Source: Astropecten irregularis
Lineage: Eukaryota > Echinodermata > Asteroidea > Paxillosida > Astropectinidae
Assembly: GCA_963971285.1 (NCBI GenBank)
Contig: OZ020247.1
Span: 11,862,614-11,926,613 of the forward strand
Reading direction: 5' to 3'
Length of the DNA stretch: 64,000 nucleotides
Within the stretch, counting starts at the first letter, position 1; the number at the start of each line of letters is the position of its first letter. A program made the translations under genes and the position numbers. This document shows positions 1 to 12,864 of the stretch, piece after piece. The notes below the pieces were generated by a model. The model searched no databases. It was not told the DNA's origin and saw nothing but the letters and a program-made list of their open reading frames with translations.

Positions 1-486
1 GCATAATTTTTTTTCCTGACACCAAAAAATCTAATCTATCATCGGACTTGCTTGAAATATATCAAAATTTAGCATTATCATCACTGGTCCAAAAGATGGA
101 GTTTTCACCAGGTCCGGACCTGTTAGCCAACGGGCAGTTTTCACCAGGTGCTTCCCTGATAGCCAGGGGTCCCGGGTGCGACACCTGAAACGGCATAATT
201 TTTTTTCCCAACACCAAAAAATCTTATCTGACATCAGACTCTCTTGAAATATATAAAAACTTGGCATTATCATCACTGGTCCAAAAGTTGGAGTTTTCAC
301 CAGGTCCGGACCTGTTGGCCAACGGACAGTTTTCACCAGGTCCGGACCTGATAGCCAGGGGTCCCGGGTGTGAGACCCAAAACTGCATAATTTTTTTTCC
401 TGGCGCTCAGGTCCGGACCTGTTCCAAACTGCCACTTTTTGATACTTGTCTGAAAACGTATTTCATATATTATTTTGACTCTTCAG

Positions 487-574
487 AATTTGCAAGAAAA
501 CTTGAAGAAGAAGCTAGTGGATCCATTGAAGATTATGGCAGGCTGTCAAGGTCTCGATCTAAATCATCGCACAG
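487..574 (+). other. 88-nt exon-like segment in satellite A, copy 1
   Basis: A pyrimidine-rich stretch ending in CTTCAG precedes this segment and GTATGATG follows CACAG at its end, so both splice signals are present. It begins with two bases of a split codon and ends with two (phase 1 to phase 2). Between them are 28 codons that start FARKLEEEASG and end in an arginine- and serine-rich stretch. It contains a GAAGAAGAAG tract typical of exonic splicing enhancers. The flanks (about 402-486 and 575-650) are partly unlike the satellite unit and partly grade into it. I do not recognise the protein family. Because 88 is not a multiple of three, splicing tandem copies together would break the frame. 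Confidence 0.55.
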
Positions 575-830
575 GTATGATGTCTCAATCTTTTCCCAGA
601 TTCCAAAAAATCTAATTCGACACCAGACTCACTCGAAATATATCTGATTTTGGCATTATTGTCACGTGTCAAATAGTTGGAGTTTTCACCAGGTCCGGAC
701 CTGTTAGCCAACGGGCAGTTTTCACCAGGTCCGGACCTGACAGCCAGTGGTCCTGGGTGCGAGACCTGAAACTGCAGAATATATTTTCCCAACACCAAAA
801 AATCTACTCTACCATCGGACTGGCTTGAAA

Positions 831-990
831 TATATAAAAATTTGGCATTATCATCACGGGTCCAAAAGTTGGAGTTTTCACAAGGTCCGGACCTGTTAGC
901 CAACGGGCAGTTTTCACCAGGTCCGGACCTGATAGCCAGGGGTCCCGGGTGCGAGACCCGAAACGGCATAATTTTATTTCCCAACACCAA
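831..990 (+). promoter_or_regulatory. Pol III-like boxes in a satellite A unit (example unit)
   Basis: In this unit, TAGCCAACGGG at 897-907 fits the loose tRNA A-box pattern TRGYNNANNNG. GGTGCGAGACC at 948-958 matches the B-box GGTTCGANNCC at all but one fixed base. The two starts are 51 bp apart, which is within tRNA-like spacing. The B-like block can form a T-arm-like hairpin: CCGGG pairs with CCCG around a 7-nt loop. A TATATAAAAA stretch lies upstream at 831-840 and a T-rich tract follows at about 969; in other units this is a T8 run that could act as a Pol III terminator. The layout recurs in most units. Whether it is transcribed cannot be told from sequence, and the match could be chance or the trace of an old tRNA-derived SINE. 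Confidence 0.3.
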
Positions 991-2400
991 AAAATCTTAT
1001 CTGACATCAGTCTCTCTTAAAATATATAAAAATTTGGCATTATCATCACGGGTCAAAAAGATTGAGTTTTCACCAGGTCCGGACCTGTTAGCCAACGGGC
1101 AGTTTTCACCAGGTCTGGACCTGATAGCCAGTGGTCCCGGGTGCGAGACCCGAAACGGCATAATTTTTTTCCCAACACCAAAAAATCTACTCTAACATCA
1201 GACTCGCTTGAAATATATAAAAATTTGGCATTATCATCACGGGTCAAAAAGTTGGAGTTTTCACCAGGTCCGAACCTGTTAGCCAACGGGCAGTTTTCAC
1301 CAGGTCCGGACGTGATAGCCAGGGGTCCCGAGTGCGAGACCCGAAACTGCATAATTTTTTTTCCTGACACCAAAAAATCTAATCTATCATCGGACTTGCT
1401 TGAAATATATCAAAATTTAGCATTATCATCACGGGTCAAAAAGATGGAGTTTTCACCAGGTCCGAACCTGTGAGCCAACGGGCAGTTTTCACCAGGTCCG
1501 GACCTGACAGCCAGGGGTCCTGGGTGCGAGACCCGAAACGGCATCCCAACACCAAAAAATCTACTCTAACATCGGACTCGCTTGAAATATGTAAAAATTT
1601 GGCATTATCATCACGGGTCCAAAAGATGGAGTTTTCACCAGGTCCGGACCTGTTAGCCAACGGGCAGTTTTCACCAGGTCCGGACCTGACAGCCAGGGGT
1701 CCCGGGTGCAAGACCTGAAACGGCATAATTTTTTTTCCCAACATCAAAAAATCTTATCTGACATCAGACTCTCTTGAAATATATACAAATTTGGCATTAT
1801 CATCCAAGTCAAAAAGATGGAGTTTTCACCAGGTCCAGACCTGTTAGCCAACGGGCAGTTTTCACCAGGTCCGGACCTGATAGCCAGGGGTCCCGAGTGC
1901 GAGACCCGAAACCGCATAATATTTTTTTCCTGACACCAAAAAATCTAATCTATCATAGGACTTGCTTGAAATATATCAAAATTTAGCATTATCATCACTG
2001 GTCCAAAAGTTGGAGTTTTCACCAGGTCCGGACCTGTTAGCCAACGGGCAGTTTTCACCAGGTGCTTCCCTGATAGCCAGGGGTCCCGGGTGCGAGACCT
2101 GAAACGGCAAAAATTTTTTTCCCAACACCAAAAAATCTTATCTGACATCAGACTCTCTTGAAATATATAAAAACTTGGCATTATCATCACTGGTCCAAAA
2201 GTTGGAGTTTTCACCAGGTCCGGACCTGTTGGCCAACGGACAGTTTTCACCAGGTCCGGACCTGATAGCCAGGGGTCCCGGGTGTGAGACCCAAAACTGC
2301 ATAATTTTTTTTCCTGGCGCTCAGGTCCGGACCTGTTCCAAACTGCCACTTTTTGATACTTGTCTGAAAACGTATTTCATATATTATTTTGACTCTTCAG

Positions 2401-2488
2401 AATTTGCAAGAAAACTTGAAGAAGAAGCTAGTGGATCCATTGAAGATTATGGCAGGCTGTCAAGGTCTCGATCTAAATCATCGCACAG
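2401..2488 (+). other. 88-nt exon-like segment in satellite A, copy 2
   Basis: Identical to the copy at 487-574 over all 88 bases. The donor here is GTAAGATG, closer to consensus than the GTATGATG of the other copies. An 11-bp tandem duplication lies shortly downstream, near 2550, and is absent from the other copies. Confidence 0.55.
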
Positions 2489-5400
2489 GTAAGATGTCTC
2501 AATCTTTTCCCAGATTCCAAAAAATCTAATTCGACACCAGACTCACTCGAAATATACTCGAAATATATCTGATTTTGGCATTATTGTCACGTGTCAAATA
2601 GTTGGAGTTTTCACCAGGTCCGGACCTGTTAGCCAACGGGCAGTTTTCACCAGGTCCGGACCTGACAGCCAGTGGTCCTGGGTGCGAGACCTGAAACGGC
2701 AGAATATATTTTCCCAACACCAAAAAATCTTCTCTACCATCGGACTGGCTTGAAATATATAAAAATTTGGCATTATCATCACGGGTCCAAAAGTTGGAGT
2801 TTTCACCAGGTCCGGACCTGTTAGCCAACGGGCAGTTTTCACCAGGTCCGGACCTGACAGCCAGTGTTCCCGGGTGCAAGACCTGAAACGGCAGAATATA
2901 TTTTCCCAACACCAAAAAATCTACTCTAACATCGGACTCGCTTGAAATATATAAAAATTTGGCATTATCATCACGGGTCCAAAAGTTGGAGTTTTCACCA
3001 GGTCCGGACCTGTTAGCCAACGGGCAGTTTTCACCAGGTCCGGACCTGATAGCCAGGGGTCCCGGGTGCGAGACCCGAAACGGCATAATTTTCTTTTCCC
3101 AACACCAAAAAATCTAATCTGACATCGGACTCGCTTGAAATATATAAAAATTTGGCATTATCATGACGGGTCAAATAGTTGGAGTTTTCACCAGGTCCGG
3201 ACCTGTTAGCCAACGGGCAGTTTTCACCAGGTCCGGACCTGACAGCCAGGGGTCCCGGGTGCGAGACCCGAAACGGCATAATTTTTTCTCCACACTCCAA
3301 AAAATCTAATCTGACATCGGACTCGCTTGAAATATATAAAAATTTGGCGTTATCATGACGGTTCAAAAAGTTGGAGTTTTCACCAGGTCCGGACCTGTTA
3401 GCCAACGGGCAGTTTTCACCAGGTCCGGACCTGATAGCCAGGGGTCCCGGGTGCGAGACCCGAAACTGCATAATTTTATTTCCCAACACCAAAAAATCTT
3501 ATCTGACATCAGTCTCTCTTAAAATATATAAAAATTTGGCATTATCATCATGGGTCAAAAAGATTGAGTTTTCACCAGGTCCGGACCTGTTAGCCAACGG
3601 GCAGTTTTCACCAGGTCTGGACCTGATAGCCAGTGGTCCCGGGTGCGAGACCCGAAACGGCATAATTTTTTTCCCAACACCAAAAAATCTACTCTAACAT
3701 CAGACTCGCTTGAAATATATAAAAATTTGGCATTATCATCACGGGTCAAAAAGTTGGAGTTTTCACCAGGTCCGGACCTGTTAGCCAACGGGCAGTTTTC
3801 ACCAGGTCCGGACCTGACAGCCAGGGGTCCCGGGTGCAAGACCTGAAAAGGCATAATGTTTTTTTCCCAACACCAAAAAATCTTATCTGACATCAGACTC
3901 TCTTGAAATATATAAAAATTTGGCATTATCATCACGGGTCAAAAAGATGGAGTTTTCACCAGGTCCGGACCTGTTAGCCAACGGGCAGTTTTCACCAGGT
4001 CTGGACCTGATAGCCAGTGGTCCCGGGTGCGAGACCTGAAACGGCATAATTTTTTTTCCCAACACCTAAAAATCTTATCTGACATCAGACTCTCTTGAAA
4101 TATATACAAATTTGGCATTATCATCCAAGTCAAAAAGATGGAGTTTTCACCAGGTCCAGACCTGTTAGCCAACGGGCAGTTTTCACCAGGTCCGGACCTG
4201 ATAGCCAGGGGCCCCGAGTGCGAGACCCGAAACCGCATAAGTTTTTTTTCCCAACACCAAAAAATCTAATCTATCATCGGACTTGCTTGATATATATCAA
4301 AATTTAGCATTATCATCACGGGTCCAAAAGTTGGAGTTTTCACCAGGTCCGAACCTGTTAGCCAACGGGCAGTTTTCACCACGTCTGGACCTGATAGCCA
4401 GTGGTCCCGGGTGCGAGACCCGAAACGGCATAATTTTTTTCCCAACACCAAAAAATCTACTCTAACATCAGACTCGCTTGAAATATATAAAAATTTGGCA
4501 TTATCATCACGGGTCAAAAAGTTGGAGTTTTCACCAGGTCCGGACCTGTTAGCCAACGGGCATTTTTCACCAGGTCCGGACCTGACAGCCAGGGGTCCCG
4601 GGTGCAAGACCTGAAAAGGCATAATGTTTTTTTCCCAACACCAAAAAATCTTATCTGACATCAGACTCTCTTGAAATATATAAAAATTTGGCATTATCAT
4701 CACGGGTCAAAAAGATGGAGTTTTCACCAGGTCCGGACCTGTTAGCCAACGGGCATTTTTCACCAGTTGCGGACCTGATAGCCAGGGGTCCCGAGTGCGA
4801 GACCCGAAACCGCATAATTTTTTTCCTGACACCAAAAAATCTAATCTATCATCGGACTTGCTTGAAATATATCAAAATTTTCATAATCATCACTGGTCCA
4901 AAAGTTGGAGTTTTCACCAGGTCCGGACCTGTTAGCCAACGGGCAGTTTTCACCAGGTGCTTCCCTGATAGCCAGGGGTCCCGGGTGCGGGACCCGAAAC
5001 GGCATAATTTTTTTTCCCAACACCAAAAAATCTACTCTAACATCGGACTCGCTTGAAATATGTAAAAATTTGGCATTATCATCACGGGTCCAAAAGTTGG
5101 AGTTTTCACCAGGTCCGGACCTGTTAGCCAACGGGCAGTTTTCACCAGGTCCAGACCTGACAGCCAGGGGTCCCGGGTGCAAGACCTGAAAAGGCATAAT
5201 TTTTTTTCCCAACACCAACAAATCTTATCTGACATCAGACTCTCTTGAAATATATAAAAATTTGGCATTATCATCACGGGTCAAAAAGTTGGAGTTTTCT
5301 CCAGGTCCGGACCTGATAGCCAACGGGCAGTTTTCACCAGGTCCGGACCTGATAGCCAGGGGTCCCAAATGCGAGACCCTAAAAGGCATAATTTTTTTTC

Positions 5401-7588
5401 AGACTCCAAAAAATCTAATCTGATTTCGGACTCGCTTGAAATATATAAAAATTTAGTATTATCATCCAAGTCAAAAAGATGGAGTTTTCACCAGGTCCAG
5501 ACCTGTTAGCCAACGGGCAGTTTTCACCAGGTCCGGACCTGATAGCCAGGGGTCCCGGGTGCGGTACCCGAAACGGCATAATTTTTTTTCCCAACACCAA
5601 AAAATCTACTCTAACATCGGACTCGCTTGAAATATGTAAAAATTTGGCATTATCATCACGGGTCCAAAAGTTGGAGTTTTCACCAGGTCCGGACCTGTTA
5701 GCCAACGGGCAGTTTTCACCAGGTCCAGACCTGACAGCCAGGGGTCCCGGGTGCAAGACCTGAAAAGGCATAATGTTTTTTTCCCAACACCAAAAAATCT
5801 TATCTGACATCAGACTCTCTTGAAATATATAAAAATTTGGCATTATCATCACGGGTCAAAAAGATGGAGTTTTCACCAGGTCCGGACCTGTTAGCCAACG
5901 GGCAGTTTTCACCAGGTCTGGACCTGATAGCCAGTGGTCCCGGGTGCGAGACCTGAAACGGCATAATTTTTTTTCCCAACACCTAAAAATCTTATCTGAC
6001 ATCAGACTCTCTTGAAATATATACAAATTTGGCATTATCATCCAAGTCAAAAAGATGGAGTTTTCACCAGGTCCAGACCTGTTAGCCAACGGGCAGTTTT
6101 CACCAGGTCCGGACCTGATAGCCAGGGGCCCCGAGTGCGAGACCCGAAACCGCATAAGTTTTTTTTCCCAACACCAAAAAATCTAATCTATCATCGGACT
6201 TGCTTGATGTATATCAAAATTTAGCATTATCATCACGGGTCCAAAAGTTGGAGTTTTCACCAGGTCCGAACCTGTTAGCCAACGGGCAGTTTTCACCAGG
6301 TCCGGACGTGATAGCCAGGGGTCCCGAGTGCGAGACCCGAAACTGCATAATTTTTTTTCCTGACACCAAAAAATCTAATCTATCATCGGACTTGCTTGAA
6401 ATATATCAAAATTTAGCATTATCATCACTGGTCCAAAAGTTGGAGTTTTCACCAGGTCCGGACCTGTTAGCCAACGGGCAGTTTTCACCAGGTCCGGACC
6501 TGACAGCCAGGGGTCCCGGGTGCGAGACCTGAAACGGCATAATTTTTTTTCCCAACACCCAAAAATCTTATCTGACATCAGACTCTCTTGAAATATATAA
6601 AAATTTGGCATTATCATCACGGGTCAAAAAGATGGAGTTTTCACCAGGTCCGAACCTGTGAGCCAACGGGCAGTTTTCACCAGGTCCGGACCTGACAGCC
6701 AGGGGTCCTGGGTGCGAGACCCGAAACGGCATCCCAACACCAAAAAATCTACTCTAACATCGGACTCGCTTGAAATATGTAAAAATTTGGCATTATCATC
6801 ACGGGTCCAAAAGATGGAGTTTTCACCAGGTCCGAACCTGTTAGCCAACGGGCAGTTTTCACCAGGTCCGGACCTGACAGCCAGGGGTCCCGGGTGCAAG
6901 ACCTGAAACGGCATAATTTTTTTTCCCAACATCAAAAAATCTTATCTGACATCAGACTCTCTTGAAATATATACAAATTTGGCATTATCATCACGGGTCA
7001 AAAAGATGGAGTTTTCTCCAGGTCCAGACCTGTTAGCCAACGGGCAGTTTTCACCAGGTCCGGACCTCATAGCCAGGGGTCCCGAGTGCGAGACCCGAAA
7101 CCGCATAATTTTTTTTCCTGACACCAAAAAATCTAATCTATCATCGGACTTGCTTGAAATATATCAAAATTTAGCATTATCATCACTGGTCCAAAAGTTG
7201 GAGTTTTCACCAGGTCCGGACCTGTTAGCCAACGGGCAGTTTTCACCAGGTGCTTCCCTGATAGCCAGGGGTCCCGGGTGCGAGACCTGAAACGGCATAA
7301 TTTTTTTTCCCAACACCAAAAAATCTTATCTGACATCAGACTCTCTTGAAATATATAAAAACTTGGCATTATCATCACTGGTCCAAAAGTTGGAGTTTTC
7401 ACCATGTCCGGACCTGTTGGCCAACGGACAGTTTTCACCAGGTCCGGACCTGATAGCCAGGGGTCCCGGGTGTGAGACCCAAAACTGCATAATTTTTTTT
7501 CCTGGCGCTCAGGTCCGGACCTGTTCCAAACTGCCACTTTTTGATACTTGTCTGAAAACGTATTTCATATATTATTTTGACTCTTCAG

Positions 7589-7676
7589 AATTTGCAAGAA
7601 AACTTGAAGAAGAAGCTAGTGGATCCATTGAAGATTATGGCAGGCTGTCAAGGTCTCGATCTAAATCATCGCACAG
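7589..7676 (+). other. 88-nt exon-like segment in satellite A, copy 3
   Basis: Identical to the copy at 487-574, with CTTCAG before it and GTATGATG after it. It sits 5188 bp beyond copy 2 in the higher-order repeat. Confidence 0.55.
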
Positions 7677-9515
7677 GTATGATGTCTCAATCTTTTCCCA
7701 GATTCCAAAAAATCTAATTCGACACCAGACTCACTCGAAATATATCTGATTTTGGCATTATTGTCACGTGTCAAATAGTTGGAGTTTTCACCAGGTCCGG
7801 ACCTGTTAGCCAACGGGCAGTTTTCACCAGGTCCGGACCTGACAGCCAGTGGTCCTGGGTGCGAGACCTGAAACGGCAGAATATATTTTCCCAACACCAA
7901 AAAATCTTCTCTACCATCGGACTGGCTTGAAATATATAAAAATTTGGCATTATCATCACGGGTCCAAAAGTTGGAGTTTTCACCAGGTCCGGACCTGTTA
8001 GCCAACGGGCAGTTTTCACCAGGTCCGGACCTGACAGCCAGTGTTCCCGGGTGCAAGACCTGAAACGGCAGAATATATTTTCCCAACACCAAAAAATCTA
8101 CTCTAACATCGGACTCGCTTGAAATATATAAAAATTTGGCATTATCATCACGGGTCCAAAAGTTGGAGTTTTCACCAGGTCCGGACCTGTTAGCCAACGG
8201 GCAGTTTTCACCAGGTCCGGACCTGATAGCCAGGGGTCCCGGGTGCGAGACCCGAAACGGCATAATTTTCTTTTCCCAACACCAAAAAATCTAATCTGAC
8301 ATCGGACTCGCTTGAAATATATAAAAATTTGGCATTATCATGACGGGTCAAATAGTTGGAGTTTTCACCAGGTCCGGACCTGTTAGCCAACGGGCAGTTT
8401 TCACCAGGTCCGGACCTGACAGCCAGGGGTCCCGGGTGCGAGACCCGAAACGGCATAATTTTTTCTCCACACTCCAAAAAATCTAATCTGACATCGGACT
8501 CGCTTGAAATATATAAAAATTTGGCGTTATCATGACGGTTCAAAAAGTTGGAGTTTTCACCAGGTCCGGACCTGTTAGCCAACGGGCAGTTTTCACCAGG
8601 TCCGGACCTGATAGCCAGGGGTCCCGGGTGCGAGACCTGAAACGGCAGAATATATTTTCCCAACACCAAAAAATCTACTCTAACATCGGACTCGCTTGAA
8701 ATATATAAAAATTTGGCATTATCATCACGGGTCCAAAAGTTGGAGTTTTCACCAGGTCCGGACCTGTTAGCCAACGGGCAGTTTTCACCAGGTCCGGACC
8801 TGATAGCCAGGGGTCCCGGGTGCGAGACCCGAAACGGCATAATTTTCTTTTCCCAACACCAAAAAATCTAATCTGACATCGGACTCGCTTGAAATATATA
8901 AAAATTTGGCATTATCATGACGGGTCAAATAGTTGGAGTTTTCACCAGGTCCGGACCTGTTAGCCAACGGGCAGTTTTCACCAGGTCCGGACCTGATAGC
9001 CAGGGGTCCCGGGTGCGAGACCCGAAACGGCATAATTTTATTTCCCAACACCAAAAAATCTTATCTGACATCAGTCTCTCTTAAAATATATAAAAACTTG
9101 GCATTATCATCACTGGTCCAAAAGTTGGAGTTTTCACCAGGTCCGGACCTGTTAGCCAACGGGCAGTTTTCACCAGGTGCTTCCGTGATAGCCAGGGGTC
9201 CCGGGTGCGAGACCTGAAACGGCATAATTTTTTTTCCCAACACCAAAAAATCTTATCTGACATCAGACTCTCTTGAAATATATAAAAACTTGGCATTATC
9301 ATCACTGGTCCAAAAGTTGGAGTTTTCACCAGGTCCGGACCTGTTGGCCAACGGACAGTTTTCACCAGGTCCGGACCTGATAGCCAGGGGTCCCGGGTGT
9401 GAGACCCAAAACTGCATAATTTTTTTTCCTGGCGCTCAGGTCCGGACCTGTTCCAAACTGCCACTTTTTGATACTTGTCTGAAAACGTATTTCATATATT
9501 ATTTTGACTCTTCAG

Positions 9516-9603
9516 AATTTGCAAGAAAACTTGAAGAAGAAGCTAGTGGATCCATTGAAGATTATGGCAGGCTGTCAAGGTCTCGATCTAAATCATCGCA
9601 CAG
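9516..9603 (+). other. 88-nt exon-like segment in satellite A, copy 4
   Basis: Identical to the copy at 487-574, with both splice signals kept. It lies 1927 bp after copy 3. Copies 1 and 2 are 1914 bp apart, so a block of about ten units carrying the segment appears to have been duplicated more than once. Confidence 0.55.
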
Positions 9604-12600
9604 GTATGATGTCTCAATCTTTTCCCAGATTCCAAAAAATCTAATTCGACACCAGACTCACTCGAAATATATCTGATTTTGGCATTATTGTCACGTGTCA
9701 AATAGTTGGAGTTTTCACCAGGTCCGGACCTGTTAGCCAACGGGCAGTTTTCACCAGGTCCGGACCTGACAGCCAGTGGTCCTGGGTGCGAGACCTGAAA
9801 CGGCAGAATATATTTTCCCAACACCAAAAAATCTTCTCTACCATCGGACTGGCTTGAAATATATAAAAATTTGGCATTATCATCACGGGTCCAAAAGTTG
9901 GAGTTTTCACCAGGTCCGGACCTGTTAGCCAACGGGCAGTTTTCACCAGGTCCGGACCTGACAGCCAGTGTTCCCGGGTGCAAGACCTGAAACGGCAGAA
10001 TATATTTTCCCAACACCAAAAAATCTACTCTAACATCGGACTCGCTTGAAATATATAAAAATTTGGCATTATCATCACGGGTCCAAAAGTTGGAGTTTTC
10101 ACCAGGTCCGGACCTGTTAGCCAACGGGCAGTTTTCACCAGGTCCGGACCTGATAGCCAGGGGTCCCGGGTGCGAGACCCGAAACGGCATAATTTTCTTT
10201 TCCCAACACCAAAAAATCTAATCTGACATCGGACTCGCTTGAAATATATAAAAATTTGGCATTATCATGACGGGTCAAATAGTTGGAGTTTTCACCAGGT
10301 CCGGACCTGTTAGCCAACGGGCAGTTTTCACCAGGTCCGGACCTGACAGCCAGGGGTCCCGGGTGCGAGACCCGAAACGGCATAATTTTTTCTCCACACT
10401 CCAAAAAATCTAATCTGACATCGGACTCGCTTGAAATATATAAAAATTTGGCGTTATCATGACGGTTCAAAAAGTTGGAGTTTTCACCAGGTCCGGACCT
10501 GTTAGCCAACGGGCAGTTTTCACCAGGTCCGGACCTGATAGCCAGGGGTCCCGGGTGCGAGACCCGAAACGGCATAATTTTATTTCCCAACACCAAAAAA
10601 TCTTATCTGACATCAGTCTCTCTTAAAATATATAAAAATTTGGCATTATCATCACGGGTCAAAAAGATTGAGTTTTCACCAGGTCCGGACCTGTTAGCCA
10701 ACGGGCAGTTTTCACCAGGTCTGGACCTGATAGCCAGTGGTCCCGGGTGCGAGACCCGAAACGGCATAATTTTTTTCCCAACACCAAAAAATCTACTCTA
10801 ACATCAGACTCGCTTGAAATATATAAAAATTTGGCATTATCATCACGGGTCAAAAAGTTGGAGTTTTCACCAGGTCCGGACCTGTTAGCCAACGGGCAGT
10901 TTTCACCAGGTCCGGACCTGACAGCCAGGGGTCCCGGGTGCAAGACCTGAAAAGGCATAATGTTTTTTTCCCAACACCAAAAAATCTTATCTGACATCAG
11001 ACTCTCTTGAAATATATAAAAATTTGGCATTATCATCACGGGTCAAAAAGATGGAGTTTTCACCAGGTCCGGACCTGTTAGCCAACGGGCAGTTTTCACC
11101 AGGTCTGGACCTGATAGACAGTGGTCCCGGGTGCGAGACCTGAAACGGCATAATTTTTTTTCCCAACACCTAAAAATCTTATCTGACATCAGACTCTCTT
11201 GAAATATATTATACAAATTTGGCATTATCATCCAAGTCAAAAAGATGGAGTTTTCACCAGGTCCAGACCTGTTAGCCAACGGGCAGTTTTCACCAGGTCC
11301 GGACCTGATAGCCAGGGGCCCCGAGTGCGAGACCCGAAACCGCATAAGTTTTTTTCCCAACACCAAAAAATCTAATCTATCATCGGACTTGCTTGATATA
11401 TATCAAAATTTAGCATTATCATCACGGGTCCAAAAGTTGGAGTTTTCACCAGGTCCGAACCTGTTAGCCAACGGGCAGTTTTCACCAGGTCCGGACGTGA
11501 TAGCCAGGGGTCCCGAGTGCGAGACCCGAAACTGCATAATTTTTTTTCCTGACACCAAAAAATCTAATCTATCATCGGACTTGCTTGAAATATATCAAAA
11601 TTTAGCATTATCATCACTGGTCCAAAAGTTGGAGTTTTCACCAGGTCCGGACCTGTTAGCCAACGGGCAGTTTTCACCAGGTCCGGACCTGACAGCCAGG
11701 GGTCCCGGGTGCGAGACCTGAAACGGCATAATTTTTTTTCCCAACACCCAAAAATCTTATCTGACATCAGACTCTCTTGAAATATATAAAAATTTGGCAT
11801 TATCATCACGGGTCAAAAAGATGGAGTTTTCACCAGGTCCGAACCTGTGAGCCAACGGGCAGTTTTCACCAGGTCCGGACCTGACAGCCAGGGGTCCTGG
11901 GTGCGAGACCCGAAACGGCATCCCAACACCAAAAAATCTACTCTAACATCGGACACGCTTGAAATATGTAAAAATTTGGCATTATCATCACGGGTCCAAA
12001 AGATGGAGTTTTCACCAGGTCCGGACCTGTTAGCCAACGGGCAGTTTTCACCAGGTCCGGACCTGACAGCCAGGGGTCCCGGGTGCAAGACCTGAAACGG
12101 CATAATTTTTTTTCCCAACATCAAAAAATCTTATCTGACATCAGACTCTCTTGAAATATATACAAATTTGGCATTATCATCCAAGTCAAAAAGATGGAGT
12201 TTTCACCAGGTCCAGACCTGTTAGCCAACGGGCAGTTTTCACCAGGTCCGGACCTGATAGCCAGGGGTCCCGAGTGCGAGACCCGAAACCGCATAATTTT
12301 TTTTCCTGACACCAAAAAATCTAATCTATCATCGGACTTGCTTGAAATATATCAAAATTTAGCATTATCATCACTGGTCCAAAAGTTGGAGTTTTCACCA
12401 GGTCCGGACCTGTTAGCCAACGGGCAGTTTTCACCAGGTGCTTCCCTGATAGCCAGGGGTCCCGGGTGCGAGACCTGAAACGGCATAATTTTTTTTCCCA
12501 ACACCAAAAAATCTTATCTGACATCAGACTCTCTTGAAATATATAAAAACTTGGCATTATCATCACTGGTCCAAAAGTTGGAGTTTTCACCAGGTCCGGA

Positions 12601-12776
12601 CCTGTTGGCCAACGGACAGTTTTCACCAGGTCCGGACCTGATAGCCAGGGGTCCCGGGTGTGAGACCCAAAACTGCATAATTTTTTTTCCTGGCGCTCAG
12701 GTCCGGACCTGTTCCAAACTGCCACTTTTTGATACTTGTCTGAAAACGTATTTCATATATTATTTTGACTCTTCAG

Positions 12777-12864
12777 AATTTGCAAGAAAACTTGAAGAAG
12801 AAGCTAGTGGATCCATTGAAGATTATGGCAGGCTGTCAAGGTCTCGATCTAAATCATCGCACAG
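12777..12864 (+). other. 88-nt exon-like segment in satellite A, copy 5
   Basis: Identical to the copy at 487-574, with CTTCAG before it and GTATGATG after it. It is 5188 bp after copy 3 and 3261 bp after copy 4. Confidence 0.55.

Larger units (their letters stand above)
1945..12320. repeat. Higher-order repeat in satellite A, 5188-bp spacing
   Basis: Marked units recur at a fixed larger distance. The exon-like segment starts at 2401, 7589 and 12777, which is 5188 bp twice, and the units just before it recur at 1945, 7133 and 12321. The two 5188-bp blocks are not the same inside: the second has an extra exon-like copy at 9516 and a different run of units. A second alignment has 2401-3935 matching 9516-11039, with an 11-bp tandem duplication near 2550 in the first. 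This pattern suggests repeated unequal exchange of multi-unit blocks. Confidence 0.8.
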
